A stretch of DNA of 14,573 nucleotides from positions 8,697 to 23,269 of the forward strand of contig PMZS01000185.1 of the NCBI GenBank assembly GCA_003170115.1, in the 5' to 3' direction. Numbering within the stretch: position 1 is the stretch's first letter; the number at the start of each line of letters is the position of its first letter. This DNA is from Spirochaetaceae bacterium. GTDB lineage: Bacteria; Spirochaetota; Spirochaetia; SZUA-6; Fen-1364. The position numbers were made by a program, and so were the translations under genes. This document shows positions 1 through 6,640 of this stretch, one piece after another. The notes below the pieces were generated by a model. It was not told the DNA's origin. It saw only the letters and a program-made list of their open reading frames with translations, and did not search any database.

Positions 1-2
1 CC

Positions 3-191
3 CACGAGGCGCCCCTGCTGCGAAGCCAGGGAGAGAATCCCGATCCCGCGCTGCTGCCGGGCATGGTCTTCACGATTGAGCCGGGTCTCTACGATCTCCG
101 GCTCGGCGGCGTGCGCTGGGAGAACGACGTGCTGGTCACCGGGTCCGCCGTTCGGATCCTCACGCGGTCCCGCATCATCCGCATTCCATGA
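3..191 (+). CDS. M24 family metallopeptidase (Xaa-Pro aminopeptidase/dipeptidase type), C-terminal fragment
   Basis: Only the last 62 residues are present; the gene begins outside the window. The frame opens with HEAPLL, continues through MVFTIEPGLY and GVRWENDVLVT, and stops with TGA. These are the C-terminal signatures of pita-bread (M24) peptidases such as aminopeptidase P and prolidase. In this family the Glu of TIEPG and the Glu of the RWEND segment are two of the five ligands of the dinuclear metal centre, and both are present here (residues 26 and 40 of the fragment). The likely role is cytoplasmic cleavage of peptides at an X-Pro bond. Methionine aminopeptidase shares the fold, but its C-terminus lacks the G-V-R-x-E-(N/D)-D-V-L-V-T pattern, so the prolidase/aminopeptidase P branch is preferred. 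Substrate specificity cannot be read from this fragment. Confidence 0.9.
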   Translation, partial: HEAPLLRSQGENPDPALLPGMVFTIEPGLYDLRLGGVRWENDVLVTGSAVRILTRSRIIRIP

Positions 192-196
192 TCCCC

Positions 197-228
197 GCGC
201 CGACCACGTGCGGCCGACGCCCTTTTTT
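197..228 (+). terminator. possible weak rho-independent terminator after the M24 gene
   Basis: GCGCCG at 197-202 can pair with CGG (211-213) and CGC (218-220), leaving a 4-nt bulge, and CC plus six T follow at 223-228. The stem is imperfect. It lies in the gap between two convergent genes, where a terminator is expected, but the T-run overlaps the stop codon of the opposing gene. This is a tentative call. Confidence 0.28.
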
Positions 229-986
229 CATGGCGCCCTGACAAGGGCCGTCTCCTGCTCTCCGACTGCCACCCTCCAGCTCGTTCCGGCAAGCGAGAAG
301 AGTCGGTGGCATCCGAGGCTCACCCCTGTGAGCACGACCTTTCCATGTGCCGCTTCGAACGATGGGGAAAAAGGACTCTCGAGAAACCATGTACCCGGCC
401 CCGGCTCGACCTCCACATCGCGGCAGGGCAGCGTGTCGATGTCCCACGCGGTGAGCACTCCGAGGGCCACCTTCTGCGAGATAGCGTCCAGGTCCATTGC
501 CCATGGATCCCCATGCTCTTGAAGGTACCGGCGCAGCTTCGACACATTGAAGAGGGACACGTCCAGGCCCCGCGCTGAGGCACGGGACATCACGAGGGCC
601 GCGGGACCGTCCTCCCATGTCAGCTCCAGTACCTCCCCACCCTGGCAGGCGCGAAGTGAAAGCGGGTAAAAACCGCCCGCCGGGCGGAGATCCCCCGCCG
701 CGGCGGAGTCCGCGAGCCCCGTTTCCCTTGGATAGGCCAGTATGGGGGAGTTCACGCTGCGGGCGCAGGTGACGACCGGGGGGGCACGCCAGTCGTCCAC
801 GTTCCTCTCCCGTACGCCTTTGCGGGCGTCCAGCGTCACCACCCTGAAACCGAGCCGTGGAAATGCGATCTGCCACGGAACAGGCGGTGCCGGGAGGAGG
901 ACCTTCACCTCATCGTCAGTCGCGAGGCCGCACCCTGCCGCTTTCAACGCCACGACCACGACCAGGGCCAGCCGATGGAGTCTCAT
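228..986 (-). CDS. hypothetical lipoprotein-like exported protein
   Basis: A 252-residue protein that I do not recognise. It starts with a short basic stretch (MRLHR), a hydrophobic core (LALVVVVAL, residues 6-14) and AAGC ending at Cys19. This resembles a relaxed lipobox, so the protein is probably a lipoprotein or at least secreted. The mature part is globular with several Cys residues and no further membrane segment. It contains W-x-M-D-L-D and W-D-I-D-T-L-P-C patches that I cannot tie to a family. It lies 50 nt downstream of the DUF4416 gene on the same strand and may be cotranscribed with it. There is no clear Shine-Dalgarno before ATG. Overlapping open frames at 175-876 (-) and 76-522 (+) are Arg/Gly/Pro-rich with no family features, so this frame is preferred. 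Confidence 0.6.
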   Translation of the reverse strand: MRLHRLALVVVVALKAAGCGLATDDEVKVLLPAPPVPWQIAFPRLGFRVVTLDARKGVRERNVDDWRAPPVVTCARSVNSPILAYPRETGLADSAAAGDLRPAGGFYPLSLRACQGGEVLELTWEDGPAALVMSRASARGLDVSLFNVSKLRRYLQEHGDPWAMDLDAISQKVALGVLTAWDIDTLPCRDVEVEPGPGTWFLESPFSPSFEAAHGKVVLTGVSLGCHRLFSLAGTSWRVAVGEQETALVRAP

Positions 987-1015
987 GATCGTGAGGACGC
1001 ATGAATCGTGCAGGG

Positions 1016-1031
1016 CGCTTGCCGGCGAGCG
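1016..1031. repeat. 16-nt near-perfect palindrome
   Basis: CGCTTGCCGGCGAGCG is an inverted repeat with one T/G mismatch, centred on GCCGGC. It lies in the 50-nt gap between the DUF4416 stop codon and the lipoprotein-like gene. No T-run follows on either strand, so it does not look like a terminator. It could be a protein-binding site or chance in GC-rich DNA. Confidence 0.3.
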
Positions 1032-1036
1032 GGTGA

Positions 1037-1564
1037 TCAGGAGGAGCGCAGTTGGACCTTGTACAGGGACCTGATTTCGTTCAGCGCGGCGAGATAGAGG
1101 GGGGATCGGAAATCAGGGTAAGTCCAGTCCAGGGACCGGAAACTCCCCCTGGAATACAGGAGGGTGATCTCCGCGTAGATCCCGCCCGACAGCGGGATGC
1201 GATGCGCGCTTTCCTTCGTCGTTGCCAGGGAGAAACGGGAAAGGGCCATCAGCCCCGGATCCAGGTTCACCCGCCTCATTCCGCCCTCCCGGAAACGGTC
1301 CTCGACCGCGTTTGTCTGCAGCTTGACCTGTGCAAGAAAGGACGGATCGACCAGCCGCTTGAAGGACATGAAGGTGCGCACGATTGCTCCGCCCATTTCC
1401 TTCTCGTAGTAGTTGGTAAAAGTGAAAGGAATCGGGGAAGAGCTGAAATCGATGACCCCCCACTGTTCGACGAGGAGAGCCCGCAGCTCATCGTGGCTGC
1501 CCGGCAGCGACGAGAGGATGCACATCACCAGCTTTTCCGGCGTGTAGGTTCCCGCGATTCCCAT
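1037..1564 (-). CDS. DUF4416 family protein
   Basis: A 175-residue protein of the DUF4416 family, whose function is unknown. Diagnostic stretches are FTFTNYYEKEMG (residues 47-58), FKRLVDP (68-74), KLQTNAVEDRF (81-91), RRVNLDPGLMALSRFSLATT (97-116), HRIPLSGGIYAEITLLY (121-137) and LDWTYPDFRSP (145-155). Length and domain coverage match the family, so the protein is complete. No signal peptide or membrane segment is visible, so it should be cytoplasmic. The ATG at 1564 fits the family N-terminus (T-P-E-K-L-V-M-C-I-L-S-S) but has no Shine-Dalgarno. The frame stays open upstream to about 1630, where a strong GGGGGAGG occurs without any canonical start codon nearby. The gene diverges from the 1641 (+) gene and is followed by the lipoprotein-like gene. 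Confidence 0.88.
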   Translation of the reverse strand: MGIAGTYTPEKLVMCILSSLPGSHDELRALLVEQWGVIDFSSSPIPFTFTNYYEKEMGGAIVRTFMSFKRLVDPSFLAQVKLQTNAVEDRFREGGMRRVNLDPGLMALSRFSLATTKESAHRIPLSGGIYAEITLLYSRGSFRSLDWTYPDFRSPLYLAALNEIRSLYKVQLRSS

Positions 1565-1602
1565 GAGAGCAGGCTCGGCCGAATTCCAGACCTTGATGTT
1601 TC

Positions 1603-1637
1603 TTGCGACCTCCCCCAGATTACCGTATAATCACGGT
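1603..1637 (+). promoter_or_regulatory. sigma70-type promoter with a dyad over the -10 box
   Basis: TTGCGA (1603-1608), a 17-nt spacer and a perfect TATAAT (1626-1631) read toward the ATG at 1641. The expected transcription start, about 7 nt past the -10 box, falls within 3 nt of the ATG. The -10 box sits inside an inverted repeat, ACCGTATAATCACGGT (1622-1637, perfect 5-bp arms), which could be an operator. Confidence 0.72.
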
Positions 1638-1640
1638 TCG

Positions 1641-3008
1641 ATGGAAGGACCGTCCCGCTACCAGGAACAGCTGGATACCGCAATAGAGATCCGCCGCCAG
1701 TGGCTGGAATCAGGGCAGGTTCAACGGCTCAAGGATGCCCTCGGCTCCTACGCGGCGCTCTTCGAAGGGGCGATCGGCATGCTCATCCGCAAGGGACTCC
1801 TGCGCGAGGATCCCTACAACTACGAGCAGACCTTCTCCGACATCACCATCCCCAAGGACGAAGCGCTGCCGGAGTTCGAAAACTCGGACGAGGTGAGCTA
1901 CCGCCTGGCTGCGTATCGACGGCAGTTGAAGTACGTGTCCACCGAGTACACGCTGGACCTGCCGACTCTCGGCCTGGCGCGCCTGAAGAAGCTCTCATCG
2001 TTGATCTCCTACATCAACTGGCTGGAGCTGGGGGAGTCCACGAAGAGCCCGACGACCAAGGCATTCGCCCGCGTGTTCATGAAGGTGCGCATGGGTGCGG
2101 ACACCATGGCCTCCCAGATCCTGAAGGACTCCGAAGTCCAGATCGTGAAGACCACGCACCAGATCCACGCCCTCGTGGGGGAGCTCATCGCCTTCTGCCG
2201 CGAGTCGTGGAAGGCGGACATCCGCCGCGTCGTGCTGCCCACCCTCTCGCTGGGCGCGGCGGAAGGGCGCGCTCGGCGCGATGATATGCTGAGAGGCATC
2301 CGCCGGGGGTTCGCCGAAAGGATGCCGGGCAAGCCGTGGTATCCCTCCCTGGCCGAGGAACTGGCGGACGAGGAGCTGGCGGACGATGCGGAAGAGCGCA
2401 AGGCGAAGATCCTCGCCTCCCTCGCGGTCACCGCCCCGGAGAAGCCCAGCGCCGCCGCCGCTGATGGCCGCACGATCCTGCTGGATGCGGTGCGGCTTTT
2501 CAGCCGGCCGAGTGAAGAGTACTCCACGGCAATCGCGGTGCTGGAGGAAAACGAGCGGCTTCTCGCCGAGTTACGGGGTTCCGGCAGCAGCTGGCTGCAG
2601 CGTCTCCTTGGAACCACGCCTTCCGCGAAGACGGATGACCGGATCTACAAGGTCCAGTACGCCGATCCTGGCGTGCCGACGCCGAAGTCGGAAATGATCG
2701 ATTTTCCCGAGTTCAGCGCCGAGGTGCGGAAAAAGTCCAGCCTCCTCGCCGCCCTCGCCTCGGGTACGAGTCCGGCCTTCCGTCGCCTCGCGGCGACATC
2801 CGAGGATCAGCTGTCGGGATTCGTGGACAAGCAGCTCAACGAGCTGCTGCTCATTCACCGCCGCATGGGGTGCCTGAACACGATGTTCCAGGCCCGCGTG
2901 ATGCAGGAGAAGAGGACGGCGCGGGGGGTCAAGGTCGAGCTGCTCACCATCAAGAACGCCATCGTCAAGGCCAACCAGCGCCGCCATGAGTACAAGGAGA
3001 AGATCTGA
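1641..3008 (+). CDS. conserved-looking hypothetical protein upstream of a J-domain protein
   Basis: A 455-residue soluble, helix-rich protein that I do not assign to a family. Its N-terminal half is charged and helical, with an R-R-Q-W-L-E-S-G segment near residue 20. Residues around 237-249 hold an acidic repeat, EELADEELADDAEE. The C-terminal 100 residues are strongly helical and basic and end in RRHEYKEKI. There is no signal peptide, membrane segment or recognisable catalytic motif. ATG at 1641 is chosen because a consensus promoter (1603-1631) lies directly upstream. The frame is open back to an ATG at 1563, but that start would place the promoter inside the gene and overlap the divergent DUF4416 start codon. 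The stop TGA overlaps the start of the J-domain gene, so the two products are probably made together and may interact. Confidence 0.75.
   Translation: MEGPSRYQEQLDTAIEIRRQWLESGQVQRLKDALGSYAALFEGAIGMLIRKGLLREDPYNYEQTFSDITIPKDEALPEFENSDEVSYRLAAYRRQLKYVSTEYTLDLPTLGLARLKKLSSLISYINWLELGESTKSPTTKAFARVFMKVRMGADTMASQILKDSEVQIVKTTHQIHALVGELIAFCRESWKADIRRVVLPTLSLGAAEGRARRDDMLRGIRRGFAERMPGKPWYPSLAEELADEELADDAEERKAKILASLAVTAPEKPSAAAADGRTILLDAVRLFSRPSEEYSTAIAVLEENERLLAELRGSGSSWLQRLLGTTPSAKTDDRIYKVQYADPGVPTPKSEMIDFPEFSAEVRKKSSLLAALASGTSPAFRRLAATSEDQLSGFVDKQLNELLLIHRRMGCLNTMFQARVMQEKRTARGVKVELLTIKNAIVKANQRRHEYKEKI
2349..2387 (+). repeat. short degenerate 15-bp tandem repeat inside the 1641 gene
   Basis: CTGGCxGAxGAx is repeated about 2.6 times and encodes LAEELADEELADD. 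The unit length is a multiple of three, so the reading frame is kept. It probably arose by slippage in a tolerant, acidic surface region. Confidence 0.5.
2994..2999 (+). promoter_or_regulatory. Shine-Dalgarno that supports a CTG start
   Basis: AAGGAG lies 5 nt before CTG at 3005-3007, which overlaps the upstream stop as CTGA. No ATG, GTG or TTG in this frame lies between the frame's upstream stop (2987-2989) and GTG at 3038, and GTG at 3038 would cut into helix I of the J domain. Confidence 0.6.
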
Positions 3009-3604
3009 GCGATTCCTGTTTCAGGGAAGTCCTGGGCGTGGCGGCGGACGCCACGCGGGAGCAGATCCGCAGGGCCTACCGGAGTCGCGTCATGGAGAAC
3101 CATCCTGATCGGTTCCCCGCGGACAGGAAGCCGCTGCAGGAGCTCACCACGATCGCCCTGACGGAGGCGTACAACGCGCTGATGGGCGGCGTCGCTGAGC
3201 GCGTGCCCGCCGAAAAGGCTGCACCCGATGCTCCGCGCCACGCCCCGGCGCGCCATGCGCCGGGTATCCCCGGCTCCGCCGCGGCGCTCACCCTGCCGCG
3301 GGATCCCGCCTATGCCTGGTACAAGCAGGGCTTCATCAACTTCTCTCTCGCCATCCACGGGATCGCGGCGGTGAACAGGAAAATCGCGGCGGGCCGCACG
3401 CTCCCCTCCCGGCGTCGATTCAACACGGCGGAGTACTTCGGCGCGAGCCTCGCGTACCTCCGGGCTGCGCACGGCTATTTCAGCCGGGTCGTGGAGGACT
3501 ACGCCGGCAGCGTGTGGGAGGCGGATTCCCGGTTCAAGCTGAGGCGCATCGAGGGACTCACGGCGGTCTACAGGAGGATCCTGAGAAATGTGCGGTTTCG
3601 GTAG
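3005..3604 (+). CDS. J-domain (DnaJ-like) protein
   Basis: About 199 residues. Residues 5-61 form a J domain: CFREVLGVAADATREQIRRAY, then the invariant HPD at 33-35, then a helix III/IV region ending TEAYNALM. J domains stimulate the ATPase of DnaK/Hsp70 and deliver clients to it. There is no Gly/Phe-rich region or zinc-finger domain, so this is a specialised class C type protein, not DnaJ itself. A Pro/Ala-rich linker (about 66-95) leads to a C-terminal helical region (about 100-195) with Y-K-Q-G-F and Y-F-S-R-V-V segments that resemble degenerate TPR hairpins. The start is probably CTG at 3005; GTG at 3038 is the only canonical alternative and would truncate helix I. The gene overlaps the 455-residue gene upstream, so that protein is its likely partner. 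It converges on the operon ending at 3619. Confidence 0.82.
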   Translation: MSDSCFREVLGVAADATREQIRRAYRSRVMENHPDRFPADRKPLQELTTIALTEAYNALMGGVAERVPAEKAAPDAPRHAPARHAPGIPGSAAALTLPRDPAYAWYKQGFINFSLAIHGIAAVNRKIAAGRTLPSRRRFNTAEYFGASLAYLRAAHGYFSRVVEDYAGSVWEADSRFKLRRIEGLTAVYRRILRNVRFR

Positions 3605-3618
3605 CCTGGGGGCCGGGA

Positions 3619-5562
3619 TCAGGAACCGGCGTACGTCCCCAGCACCCGCAGGTCTTCCGAGACGGATTTCAGCTCTTCCATGCCCTGCAGGAACACGCCC
3701 ATATCTTCGGGAAGATTCACGTCGATGTAGAAGAGGTACTGCCAGGGCTTGCCGTGAATCGGCCGGGACTCCAGTTTCTGCATGTTGAGGCCCCGTTCGG
3801 CAAGCACCTTCAGGGCCTTGAAAAGCGCCCCCGGCTGGTCGGCAACTGCAAAACACAGGGATGCCTTCCCGGGCCGGCGCGAGCCCGCCTCGGGCGGGAG
3901 CGCCTGCTCCTCGCGGGCGATCACGAAAAACCGGGTGTAGTTCTGCACGTTCGTTTCCAGGCCCTGGCGGAGCACGGTCAGACCGTAGACCCGGGCGGCT
4001 TCCTCGCTTGCTATGGCGGCGTTCTCCTTCGCCCCCGTGTCCGCCACGTACCGAACGGCGCCCGCCGTGTCGTAGAAGGCCACCCTTTCCCACTCGGGGT
4101 GCGTGTCCAGAAAACGGGCGCACTGCGCCAGTCCCTGGGGATGGGAGTATACCCGGCGGATGTCCGCGAGCCCCGCGCCCTTCAGGACGATGAGATTGTG
4201 CACGATCCTGATCTTCTGCTCACCGACGATCCTGAGATCCGGATACTGCAGGAGCAGGTCGTAGTTTTCGTGGATGGACCCGGTGAGAGAATTCTCGATG
4301 GGCAGCATGCCGAAGCGCGCCCTTCCCTGGAGCACCGAGTCGAATACGGACCGGAAATCCGTGACGGGCTGCGCGCTGACCTCCCCGGCGAACCAGTGCC
4401 GGATGGCGTGCTCGCCGAACGCGCCCCTCTCACCCTGGAAGGTGACGACGATGGACCCCTGGTCCGTGATGGCAGCGGGCCTTGCGGCGGCGGACGCGGA
4501 CCGCATGTCGGGAAGGCGCGCGAGCTCCTTCCCGAGCACCGGCGCGAGCGCCTCGATGTCGCGCATGAGCTTTTCGAACTGGTCGGGATACAGGGACTGC
4601 GGGCCGTCGGAGAGCGCGCGCTCGGGGTCCGTGTGCACCTCCACCGTGATCCCGTCCGCGCCCGCCGCCACCGCCGCGAGGGCCATCGGGCTCACCTTGG
4701 CGCGCAGTCCCGTGCCATGACTGGGATCGACGATCATCGGCAGGTGGCTGAGCTTCTTCACCACCGGGATGGCCGAGAGATCCAGGGTATTGCGGGTGGA
4801 AGTCTCGAAGGTGCGGATGCCGCGCTCGCAGAGGATCACGCTGTCGGTGCCCGCGGCAAGGAGGTATTCGGCGGACATCAGCAGGTCCTGGATCGTGGCA
4901 GCCAGACCCCGCTTCAGGAGCACGGGCTTGCCGAGGCTCCCGACGCGCTTGAGGAGCTCGAAGTTCTGCATATTGCGCGCGCCGATCTGCAGCACGTCGA
5001 CGTAGTCCCGCATGAGGTCCACGTGTTCGGGAGAGACGATCTCCGACACGACGGGCATTCCCTGCGCTTCTCCCGCCTCCTTGAGGTAGGCAAGGGCTTC
5101 CTCCCCGAGGCCCTGGAAAGCGTAGGGAGAGGTTCGCGGCTTCCACGCTCCGCCGCGGAAGAGAACGGCGCCGCTTTCTCTCACGCAGGCGGCGCATTCG
5201 AGGGTCTGCTGCCGGGATTCCACGGCGCACGGCCCGGCGATCACGACGATGCGAAGCCCGCCGATCCGGACGGGGATCGCACCGCCGGAGGCGGATTTCG
5301 TTCCCTTTCCGATGCTGATGACTGTGTCGTCCTTGCGGAACTCGCGGGAGGCGAGCTTGTACGGCGAGGTGATGGGAATGACGCGGGCCACTCCCGGCAG
5401 CAGCTCGACCTCGCGCACGTCGATGCCCTTGACGCCGACCGCGCCGAAAATCGTCTCCTCCTCGCCGACGATTTCCCTGATCGTGTAGCCGCGGGAAACC
5501 AGGAAATCCCGGATGTGGCTCTTGTCCTGGTCACGGATTGTGCGTTCCAGAACGATGATCAC
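3619..5562 (-). CDS. fused DAHP synthase / prephenate dehydratase with ACT domain
   Basis: A 647-residue two-enzyme fusion. Residues 1-70 are the ferredoxin-like N-terminal domain typical of Thermotoga-type DAHP synthases. Residues about 85-345 are the DAHP synthase barrel: AGPCAVES (109-116), KPRTSPY (141-147), GARNMQN (194-200), KRG (217-219), DPSHGTG (279-285) and VEVH (307-310). The expected metal ligands Cys112, His282, Glu308 and Asp319 are all present. An Ala-rich linker (about 350-370) leads to prephenate dehydratase (372-550): FQGERGAFGEHA, LPIENSLTGSIHENYDLL and the catalytic NYTRFF (541-546). An ACT domain (567-645) carries GALFKAL and LESRP, the phenylalanine-binding signatures of PheA. 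It joins erythrose-4-phosphate plus PEP to DAHP with prephenate to phenylpyruvate. No chorismate mutase domain is present. The GTG start has GGAGG at 5570-5574, 7 nt upstream. It is the last gene of the operon with GGDEF and DUF1015. Confidence 0.93.
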   Translation of the reverse strand: MIIVLERTIRDQDKSHIRDFLVSRGYTIREIVGEEETIFGAVGVKGIDVREVELLPGVARVIPITSPYKLASREFRKDDTVISIGKGTKSASGGAIPVRIGGLRIVVIAGPCAVESRQQTLECAACVRESGAVLFRGGAWKPRTSPYAFQGLGEEALAYLKEAGEAQGMPVVSEIVSPEHVDLMRDYVDVLQIGARNMQNFELLKRVGSLGKPVLLKRGLAATIQDLLMSAEYLLAAGTDSVILCERGIRTFETSTRNTLDLSAIPVVKKLSHLPMIVDPSHGTGLRAKVSPMALAAVAAGADGITVEVHTDPERALSDGPQSLYPDQFEKLMRDIEALAPVLGKELARLPDMRSASAAARPAAITDQGSIVVTFQGERGAFGEHAIRHWFAGEVSAQPVTDFRSVFDSVLQGRARFGMLPIENSLTGSIHENYDLLLQYPDLRIVGEQKIRIVHNLIVLKGAGLADIRRVYSHPQGLAQCARFLDTHPEWERVAFYDTAGAVRYVADTGAKENAAIASEEAARVYGLTVLRQGLETNVQNYTRFFVIAREEQALPPEAGSRRPGKASLCFAVADQPGALFKALKVLAERGLNMQKLESRPIHGKPWQYLFYIDVNLPEDMGVFLQGMEELKSVSEDLRVLGTYAGS

Positions 5563-5581
5563 GACCGATCCTCCGCGGCTC

Positions 5582-6640
5582 TCAGCTCGACCGGGGCGCG
5601 CTCACGGTGACCTTGTTGCGGCCGTTCTCCTTGGACTTGAAAAGGGCGCGGTCGGCCTCCCGGATGATCTCGCTGGGCGCGTAGGCGTTTTCGGCATCGA
5701 ACTCCGTGACGCCCACGGATATGGTGACATGCAGGGGAGGCCCGCTCTCCGTACTGGGGAAATCGAAGGTCTCCACCCTCTTGCGAAGCCTCTCCGCGAC
5801 CACGAGGGCGCCCTTCACGTCCACGGCAGGCAGGATCAACGCGAACTCCTCCCCGCCGTACCTCGCGGGGAAATCGATCTGCCTGATGGACTTTCGGATC
5901 AGCTTCGCGATATCCCGGATGATGTGGTCACCCTGCAGGTGGCCGTAGGTGTCGTTGAACTTCTTGAAGTGGTCGATGTCGAACATCACGAGGCTGAAAG
6001 TGGACTTGTACCGCCGGGCCCTCTCCAGCTCCTCATCGAGGCTCTTCTCGAAGAAGTGGTGAGAGAACAGGCCGGTCATGCGGTCCGTGGTGGCCTGGCG
6101 GAATAGGCTGGCATTCTCAATGGCGATCGATGCGAAACGCACGATACGCGTGATGTACTGGATTTCCAGCAGGCCGTAGGTGTCTCCCGCCCCATTGCGG
6201 GGCAGGAGGAGGATGCCGATGGAGCCCTTGTCCGTGCGCAGCGGCACAAGCACGTCGATCCCCAGCTTCGCGAGGCGGTCCACGACCTTCTTGTCCTGGA
6301 AGTTTTCCCGGAGGTAGGAGAAAGGGATCTGGCTGTACTCCTCCTTGTCCAGGAAGGCGAGAAGGGGCTGGAGGGAGGGGAGAGTCAGGCCGAGGTCCTC
6401 CTTCTTCAGGCCCCGATAGGAGATGATCTGCACGGCGGCTTCGTCGATCTCTCCGGGCAGGGCAATGGTCACCGTATCGGTCTGGAATTTCGAGACGAAG
6501 CTCCAGACGACATTCTTGATGATGTTCTCGATTTCAAGCTGGGCAGTGATCTGGAAGGCGATCTCGATGATCTCCTTCAGGTCCTGGTTCTCCCTGTCCA
6601 GCGGCACCCCGTGGAGCTGGTCTGAAAGTCCGCTGCTCAT
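5582..6640 (-). CDS. GAF-GGDEF diguanylate cyclase
   Basis: A 352-residue cytoplasmic protein with no membrane segment. Residues about 29-178 form a GAF-like sensor domain (ITAQLEIENIIKNVV, then VPLRTDKGSIGILLLPR, ending SIAIENASLF). Residues 186-345 form the GGDEF domain: TDRMTGLFSHHFFEKSL, FDIDHFKKFNDTYGH (220-234), the active site GGEEF (262-266) and ISVGVTEF. The inhibitory I-site RQID (253-256) lies five residues before the active site, so product feedback should be intact. The enzyme should make cyclic di-GMP from two GTP in response to whatever the GAF domain senses. ATG at 6640 overlaps the stop of the DUF1015 gene (ATGA), indicating translational coupling. The DAHP synthase fusion starts 19 nt downstream. 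There is no EAL or HD-GYP domain. Confidence 0.95.
   Translation of the reverse strand: MSSGLSDQLHGVPLDRENQDLKEIIEIAFQITAQLEIENIIKNVVWSFVSKFQTDTVTIALPGEIDEAAVQIISYRGLKKEDLGLTLPSLQPLLAFLDKEEYSQIPFSYLRENFQDKKVVDRLAKLGIDVLVPLRTDKGSIGILLLPRNGAGDTYGLLEIQYITRIVRFASIAIENASLFRQATTDRMTGLFSHHFFEKSLDEELERARRYKSTFSLVMFDIDHFKKFNDTYGHLQGDHIIRDIAKLIRKSIRQIDFPARYGGEEFALILPAVDVKGALVVAERLRKRVETFDFPSTESGPPLHVTISVGVTEFDAENAYAPSEIIREADRALFKSKENGRNKVTVSAPRSS

Noticed and set aside
1563..1640. Extension of the 455-residue protein to ATG at 1563
   Set aside because: It would place a consensus promoter inside the coding region and overlap the divergent DUF4416 start codon. The added residues show no family-like features.
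3604..3620. A bidirectional terminator between the convergent J-domain and fusion genes
   Set aside because: The gap is only 14 nt and no hairpin with a T-run is visible on either strand.
2855..4123. A 422-codon minus-strand frame over the J-domain gene and the 3' end of the fusion gene
   Set aside because: It overlaps genes with clear motifs in other frames and is Arg/Gly-rich.
3514..5610. A 698-codon open frame on the plus strand opposite the DAHP synthase fusion
   Set aside because: It is a GC-skew shadow of the minus-strand gene. Its translation is Arg/Gly/His/Pro-rich with no domain, while the opposite strand encodes two complete enzymes.
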